Positions 57,640 to 64,000 of a DNA stretch of 64,000 nucleotides are shown one piece after another (position 1 is the stretch's first letter; every line of letters begins with the position of its first letter). Under the pieces are notes generated by a model that saw nothing but the letters and a program-made list of their open reading frames with translations, had not been told where the DNA came from and did not search any database. Made by a program: the position numbers and the translations under genes. This DNA comes from Mya arenaria (Eukaryota; Mollusca; Bivalvia; Myida; Myidae). The stretch is from contig NC_069125.1 in the NCBI RefSeq assembly GCF_026914265.1, positions 9,899,117 through 9,963,116 on the forward strand. The letters are read 5' to 3'.

Positions 57640-60600
57640 TTTATTGCAAAAAGATTTATAAGTTAAACTTGACTCTTTAACAGTATAAAAGATGTGAAAA
57701 ACACCAACATATTTCATTGACAATGAATTTGAACAAAATTACACATAAAAATGCCATAGAAATCAGAATGGAAATGGCTGATAGTACACATAATATGGGG
57801 AAACTATTAAATAAATAAGCATGAAATGAGAATAAAAATTTAAGTCTCTGATATGATGTATAATAACATGAGGATTATGACAAATAGTGTAAAAATGTTG
57901 TATTTATAAAATGTATTCATAAAATGATATTATACCGTAGGTTAAAAATATCAATAACAGATATATATTGGCTTTTATACATAATATGACACATATAAAT
58001 TGAGTTATTTACAAAATAGTGCCAAATAAGTTTTTTATATAATTGAACCAAATATATGGAGTATCTATTTAATGGAACCAAATATAATTAGAATTTTTAT
58101 ATAATAATACCAAATACAATTAGAATTTTTATATATAATAGTTCCAAATATAATAAGATTTTTTTTTTATATAATACTTCCAAATTTAATTAGAGATTTA
58201 GTAAAATAGTACAACTTATGAATTATCATGAAATCTATGTAAATAAAATAGAACTTCTTAAGAAAAGATTTCCACATTGATTAACAAACCATTGATTAAC
58301 AAACCATTAACTAACAATATTACCAGTAAATCAAAATTGATTCTTAATGATAAAAGTTTCCTTACTGTTCACACTCGAGCCACAGCCAATGATGTCAACG
58401 GACAGATTCACATTTAATTATTTAGACCTCTGTCAACCAAAATTCATAAAACATATAAAAACTAGCAACTTTGAATTTATAACTAAAATTACTGCTAAAT
58501 TTTCATTTTGTCATTTATTTGTTTTATTTAGTTATTTAGAATTTACCACATGTGCATTGGTAAGTACACAGGCATTTAAAAGGCATTTCACACTGAACAC
58601 AAACCAAATCAGCATGTATACTTCAAAAGCATTAGCTGGTGCCAGACTGAGCCCGTCCTGCCGACTTAATCATAAAGAAGACCCAAAATAAACAGTGTTA
58701 CACTACCTTTAACTTGTTACACAAACATGACAGTTGGGCAAGCATACTCAGGCAAATAAATGATCATTAAATTTATCTATATTTACTTGAAAATCTATCA
58801 TAGCAGCATCTCAAATTACTTAAATATATAATATTACCGTAATGAAGACTTTTCACAAAAAGTACACAGAAAAAATAATTTGAACATGTGGAATTCACAG
58901 TACATCACATATTACAAATAACTTTAAAATATAAGCAAGTATATTGAATGCTTTCATATTATAACTATAAATTAAACAACAACTATTTATGGATGAACTA
59001 TTTGCAGATATATAAATTATCCATATGACATTAACGATGTCCTGGCAACCTCCAGGACAGTAAAACCTCCAAGTCAAGTCATATCCTGTCAGTACCCGGT
59101 ACACCCTAATTTTTCTTGCGAAAAGTAAGATAGAAGCCCTAAGTTATATGTAAAAAGCATAATTAATTTAATAATCAAAAAAAAAATATTTGTAAGTGAT
59201 CTATTTAGCACAGGAAACATATACACCGATTGGCTAACTTTATCTTTCACCCACCAACTTGATTTCAATGAAACAATCTGTTCGTTTGTAATCAAGTTTT
59301 TGAATTTTGGATGTTAATTTACCTGTATATCCGAGAATATTTATATCTTAATCAACCCGGACAAGAGTGAAGTTATCAATGTTTGCAAAATTAAACCCTT
59401 GCATACTCAGCGCGTTTCAAAACACAGTTTTCGTACACACAGCATTTCAAACACAGGATTTGTACTCAGAATTTTACAATTATATTGAAGAACCTTATGT
59501 CCTTAACACCAAACTGTATGTGAAATTCTTTGTAAACAAGCAAAGATTGTGAAAAACGTCAACACTTCTAATACTTGAAGGTAGAAGAAAACCAAGCCAG
59601 ATTGGTGAAAGCGAAAAGGAACATCTGACAGCAGGAAGAGACACTTGAATTCAACTGTTTATGTTCCCTTAGAATTTCTGTCTATTAAAGTTGTGTCAAA
59701 CCTTGCAAATTACTATCAATAAATATGAGAAAAATGGTCTTATACGACTAAGATTTATTTCAAACAGACACTATAGGAAAAGCTAGGATTTCACTGGAGC
59801 CATGATTACAATCAGCCTCAAGTCGGAGGTTGGACTCGAGATTCAGAACTGCCAAGCTATGTAACTCTTCGTCCATGTGGAGTAACAATGGTGAACAGTA
59901 TGTTATCACTCAAACATTTCATAATTATGTCCAAAGATAATGTAAAAATAACGAAATATAAAAAGAATCTTCACATTTTTAAAAGTTGCCGAGTCCAGAC
60001 TCAACCCTAAGACCTTTATTTAACCCAGACCATAAATGCCACTTCCAGTGTTAGACACTTATGTTGGATAATACGGCAAATGTCATAATCGATAATCAAA
60101 TCGAAACAGGTAACCATATTCGATAATTGAATCGGACAAAACCAAAATATTGGAATGAACAAAAAGTTATGTTTACATCCAAAACTTCTAGGTCATATTC
60201 AAGATTTATATATGGAATATTTCATAAATGGCTCAGCGATAGACTTATGATAAAAAAAAGAATGTAATAAAGTTTAAATTATTTTTTTTACAAAGTATTA
60301 GTTCTAATAAATAGGAAATGATATTTACAAATGTAAAATGTGTTTCATGGATTTTAAGTAAAATAACATAAGTTTGATGAAAGTTGATTTTTGATCATAA
60401 GCCATGATTACCGACGTTGGCAGCCCTAAATTATTTGATCAGATTCGATAACTGCACCATCACTAACTGTTCTTGCTAGAGAAGTCCATCAGAATTCCCA
60501 CTTACACATTTAAGTATTTCGAATCTTATCCAAGCAGTCTAAAGTGACTTAGAAATAAAGTTGTACAGAAAAGACATAAAACAAAATTTGCTTAATATAA

Positions 60601-61007
60601 TACTTAAAAAAGATATAATTTGGAATTATGTTATCTGAAACTGACTTGAGAAGAAATAAATGCAAAATAGAATCCCTTATTAGGTGTATGACAATCTCAC
60701 AAGGTATGGAATCTAGGAGTCTGAATTTCTGAGACTCCGAGACCAGAGTCTCTCACCATGCCTCTTATTCTGACAGCGAGATCACAGACTGCGGTCATTT
60801 TAATGCCACACTACTTTCCAAGCAGGCCACCTTTAAGAACGATTTGTTCACATAATCACTCTTATTGCCAATACATTCGCTGTAATGTAAATTTCCTTCG
60901 AAGGCTGTAATAAGAAATGGCCCTATAACTTTCTCATGAAGTGAACACATCTCAGAAGCTGCACAAGTACTTTTGAAGTTATGCTTAATGTTGTTCAACA
61001 CACGTTA
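57640..61007 (-). other. Probable long 3' UTR of NF-YA
   Basis: No introns or coding frames are visible between the NF-YA stop (61008-61010) and an AATAAA on the minus strand at 57645-57640. The sequence lacks the satellites and MITEs found elsewhere, apart from an AT-rich repeat near 58000-58200. A 3.4 kb 3' UTR is an inference; the true end could be at an earlier signal. Confidence 0.4.
58020..58200. repeat. AT-rich repeat, about 50-bp unit
   Basis: Three to four diverged copies of TTTTTATATAATA and CCAAATATAATTAGA. Confidence 0.7.
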
Positions 61008-63976
61008 TCAACCATTGCTTGTGTTTGTATTGCGAAGGTCAATGTTTGTATATATGGGCTGGTTGTAGCTGGGGTTTAACACAGTGGTGATGGGAAGGTT
61101 GATTCTCCTTTCTTCTCTCCTTGGCTCGGGACGTGACATCAGCCTTGATACTTCACAGTCCTCCTGGGAAAAGATGAATGAATTATTAAATTATGCGTCA
61201 AGCTTTTCAAATCACATGTAGGTTATTTACATTGAAAACCCCCCCCCAAAGATTCTGAAATCCGTTTGTACAGTACATGTACTAAGATCATCAATATTCA
61301 TAGTTCAGTACTACTAATAGCAAGAAAAGACACATCACATGACAGGTTCTCAAGTTCTGATGGTCTAAACAAAGACACAGTTGTATGTAAAATTTACTCG
61401 TAACATCAAAATATACTTAATATAAAGTTCAATAATGCATGTAATTATTTCAAAAGCACATTTGCTCAATTGCAATGAATAACCATGGAAAAAAGCTCAT
61501 ATTCCTCTAGAACCAAGTACTTTCATTACAAAAAAGACCTAAATGCTACACAGTTTGGCCATAAAATCATACACATCAGCACCAACAAAACACGGGTGCT
61601 GCAGTCAAACATGGGGCATTACTTGACAATAACTAAACCATAGTTATTTCTCTTGCTATACATAGGCTGTTGTTGCAACACGTGTACCAAGTTTTATTTG
61701 AATTCTATTATAGCTACTGCCAAGGTTAAAGTTTTGGCATGATGACAACGCCAACATGTACATCAAATGTATAACCATAACCAACCTAAAAATACCAACA
61801 AATGACAAAAACAACCGACAAGCCACCTCTCTAACACTACCCCACCCACCTCTGACTCTTGTTTAACTGCCAGTCCATCCATTCCGTCTCCTGGTTCATG
61901 TTTTATTGAGTGGAATCGACCGCCCTCCCCACGGACACGATTCATAGCATGCAGGTGACGAGACTCATGGAGATATTTCTGTAAAACATTCGTAAAACAG
62001 GGTTGAAATACTGAAGCATTACTAGAATTAATATATAAGCATACAGCATCATGCCTAATACAATGTATATTTTTTTGCATTTTATTTAAGTTCATTCTTA
62101 TTTATTTCAATTTTAATGATCATATACATCACACTGGTGTCTGTTTCAATGAAACCAGGCCCCATATATCACAGTAAAACTGACCCCAATCTCTTATTCT
62201 CTACCTAAAAATACAACTTGTTTTGCAATTAAATGCTCAAGATACATTAAGAAGCCACAACAGTGAAAGGATAGCCAATTGGTTTTAAAAGACTTAAGAA
62301 ATCTGTGAAATCAAGGGATACAAAACCATGCCAAAATCGGCCTAGATACAAATTCCCTCAGAACATGATCTACCCACCTTTCTAATGCGAGGAATCTTCC
62401 CCTCCTGCTCAAGTTTAGCCCGGGCTTGTCTCCGTTTTAGAATGCGGTGGTACTGTTTGGCATTCACGTAGAGCGGTTCCTCTTCCCCGGATTCAGTTTG
62501 GTTCCCTGCTTGTACACGCTGCATGTTTGCCAGGTTAAGAGCCGACATGTTGCCACCTACCACTTGCTAAAAAGAAAAATTAAAATTAAGTGTTTAAGTT
62601 TGGTTTTAAAAAGGAAAGGATGCTTAGGGAGAAAAGGGTACATTGTATGGTTGTGAAAGTTATATATCATGAACTTGGCAGGAAATGGACAGGGTGCAGC
62701 ACCCTTTCATAACTCTTTAGCTAAAATCCTATTCAAATGCTTAAACACTATTTCCTGTTGTTTTTTTTAACAAATTTTAATAAAGGCCACATCTCAACAA
62801 CTTTCTGGGCTGTCTGGTTAGCGCAGTGGTTAGTGCACTCGCTTCTCACCAAGGCGACCCAGGTTCGATTCCCGGACTGGGTGCAAGTGGGTTTTTTCTG
62901 GGTACTCCTGTTTTTCCCACAACACAAGACCACACTCTCGTGCAACATCGTGCCAACGAGAGTGACTATCACAGCTTTCTTCACAATCATTGTAAAATAT
63001 ATAACGTTTAAACTAGGAAACCAACTTGTCAAGAGTGACAGTCCAATTTGAAAGTGCCGTCCTTTCGAAGAGGGGGTGTTTCTTTCAATGGATTAGCCTT
63101 GATCGTATGTTGATTTTTGCTCCCCAAATAATAAATTACTGACAAACTATGATTTTTTCCAAATAAAACCTAACTTTTAATCCTACAGATTTTATAATGA
63201 CCTACCATGTAAAATATTAAACAACAAAGAGAGGCAACTCTTGCTTAATAATAAACACATTCCTACCATGACTTGTCCCCCTGGTAACTGCACCAGCTGA
63301 GTCGCCTGCTGATTGGCTGCATTCTGTTCAGAACCCATTCCTGCTGTTCCATTTACTGGCAAAGCATAACAGAATAGGGTGTAAATATTTTGGTAAAACC
63401 CTAACAATAAACTTGACTGTAAAGCAGCCTGCTGGTATGGCATTTATGATGGCAAAACTCCCTTTCTCTTGTACAATTAAACCTCAACAAGTTTGATGCA
63501 AATATAACCGAGAACAAAAAAGATCTTCCCCTACTGCTACAAATTATATCCAAATGTTTTCGCTTTTATGTGTGTCCCAATTACTAAGATTAATATACAT
63601 GTAAAGAAATGGGGCAATTCCACTGCGTCTTAACTTACTGATTTATAAAATACAAGACGAAGAAATTAACAAAACAACAGAGAAAAATAGTAAAAATAAA
63701 ACAACTTTCAAATAAGTAAATGTGAAATACTTTTGAGTGAAAAGAAATTTCTTTGGAATCACGAAAGGCGCTGATCTTGTCCCCCCTTTTAGTTGGAAAA
63801 AAACAACAATGAATCTTTACATTTTAAGATAAATCACAACTTGTTATACCTTGTGCTAAGCCTGGAGTCGGTGCTGCCGATTGTTGCTGTTGTTGACTGA
63901 CCACAACCTGTTGTTGTTGTTGTTGCTGATGCTGCTGCACCTGTTGTTGTACTTGTTGTAAACCATCTGTTGTTAC
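61008..63976 (-). CDS. NFYA: Nuclear transcription factor Y subunit A, 3' part (five exons, 5' end outside window)
   Basis: Exons in transcript order: 63976-63850, 63355-63267, 62566-62378, 61978-61850, 61163-61008, all GT-AG with matching phases, giving 229 residues plus stop. The first two are glutamine-rich activation sequence (QQVQQQVQQHQQQQ; NAANQQATQLVQLPGGQVM). The third carries the helix that binds the NF-YB/NF-YC dimer (EEPLYVNAKQYHRILKRRQA, then RAKLEQEGKIP). The fourth carries the DNA-reading segment KYLHESRHLHAMNRVRGEGG with RF. NF-YA gives the trimer its CCAAT specificity and acts in the nucleus. The DNA-reading part has Leu in SRHLHAM where animal proteins usually have Arg; from memory some plant NF-YA proteins have the same Leu. 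The tail (EDCEVSRLMSRPEPRREERR, ending NTNTSNG) is unlike the vertebrate end. Earlier exons lie beyond 64000. Confidence 0.96.
62807..63013 (+). mobile_element. tRNA-derived SINE in an NF-YA intron
   Basis: The head is tRNA-like, with a polymerase III A box (TTAGCGCAGTGGTTAG) and B box (GGTTCGATTCC). A stem CGCTT/AGGCG around CTCACCA gives a CAC anticodon, valine-like. The body (GTACTCCTGTTTTTCCCACA and CGAGAGTGAC) is not tRNA. It lies in the intron between exons at 63267 and 62566, opposite to the gene. Compensating acceptor pairs are lost, so it is not a working tRNA. Confidence 0.82.
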
Positions 63977-64000
63977 CTGTTGTGAGGAAAAAAAATGGTT

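Noticed and set aside
62807-62890. Second working tRNA gene (valine-like)
   Set aside because: Acceptor pairing is poor and a SINE body follows directly instead of a T-run terminator.

Overview
The window looks like nuclear DNA of a bivalve mollusc. It is AT-rich and intron-bearing. It is crowded with tandem repeats and with short non-autonomous DNA transposons of kinds common in bivalves. It also holds a glycine-rich gene resembling molluscan shell-matrix proteins. The bivalve assignment is an inference; no species call is made.

Four protein-coding genes can be assembled by joining exons whose splice sites and reading phases agree. (1) 3241-6029 (+): a six-exon secreted glycine-rich protein of about 369 residues, shematrin-like. 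(2) 17864-9763 (-): a four-exon, 548-residue protein with a long helical N-terminal part and a C-terminal death domain; the domain is split over two exons and is not visible in any single open frame. (3) 37938-33818 (-): a two-exon, 178-residue TNF-receptor-like membrane protein with a signal peptide, one six-cysteine domain, one membrane segment and a short tail without a death domain. (4) 63976-61008 (-): the 3' five exons of nuclear factor Y subunit A (NF-YA), running off the right edge. A complete tRNA-Thr(AGT) lies at 26855-26926. Genes 2 and 3 are on the same strand, about 16 kb apart, and both belong to families used in TNF signalling. A functional link is only a hypothesis.

Layout: 1-9.5 kb holds the glycine-rich gene flanked by short transposons, several with clear target-site duplications. 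9.7-17.9 kb is the death-domain gene; its 4.8 kb second intron holds two short transposons and two minisatellites. 18.9-25.1 kb is almost entirely tandem arrays (35, 14, 22, 56/41, 2 and 4 bp units). 26.8-32.4 kb is the tRNA gene plus a cluster of direct duplications that carry tRNA fragments. 32.5-40 kb is the TNF-receptor gene with a probable long 3' UTR. 40-47 kb is mostly unassigned, with transposons nested in one another. 47.3-51.5 kb is a 28-bp minisatellite with two subfamilies and higher-order repeats. 52.5-57.5 kb holds a hAT-like short element, another 28-bp array, an ATT tract and an 18-bp array. 57.6-64 kb is the NF-YA gene with a probable very long 3' UTR and a tRNA-derived SINE in an intron.

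Five families of short transposon are recognised by inverted ends and target duplications: two TTAA-targeting families with related ends, one TWA-targeting family (PIF/Harbinger-like), and two with 9-bp duplications (Mutator-like). One further element has hAT-like ends. I saw no retroviral, LTR or Polinton coding sequence. Coordinates and splices were read by eye; no database search was possible.
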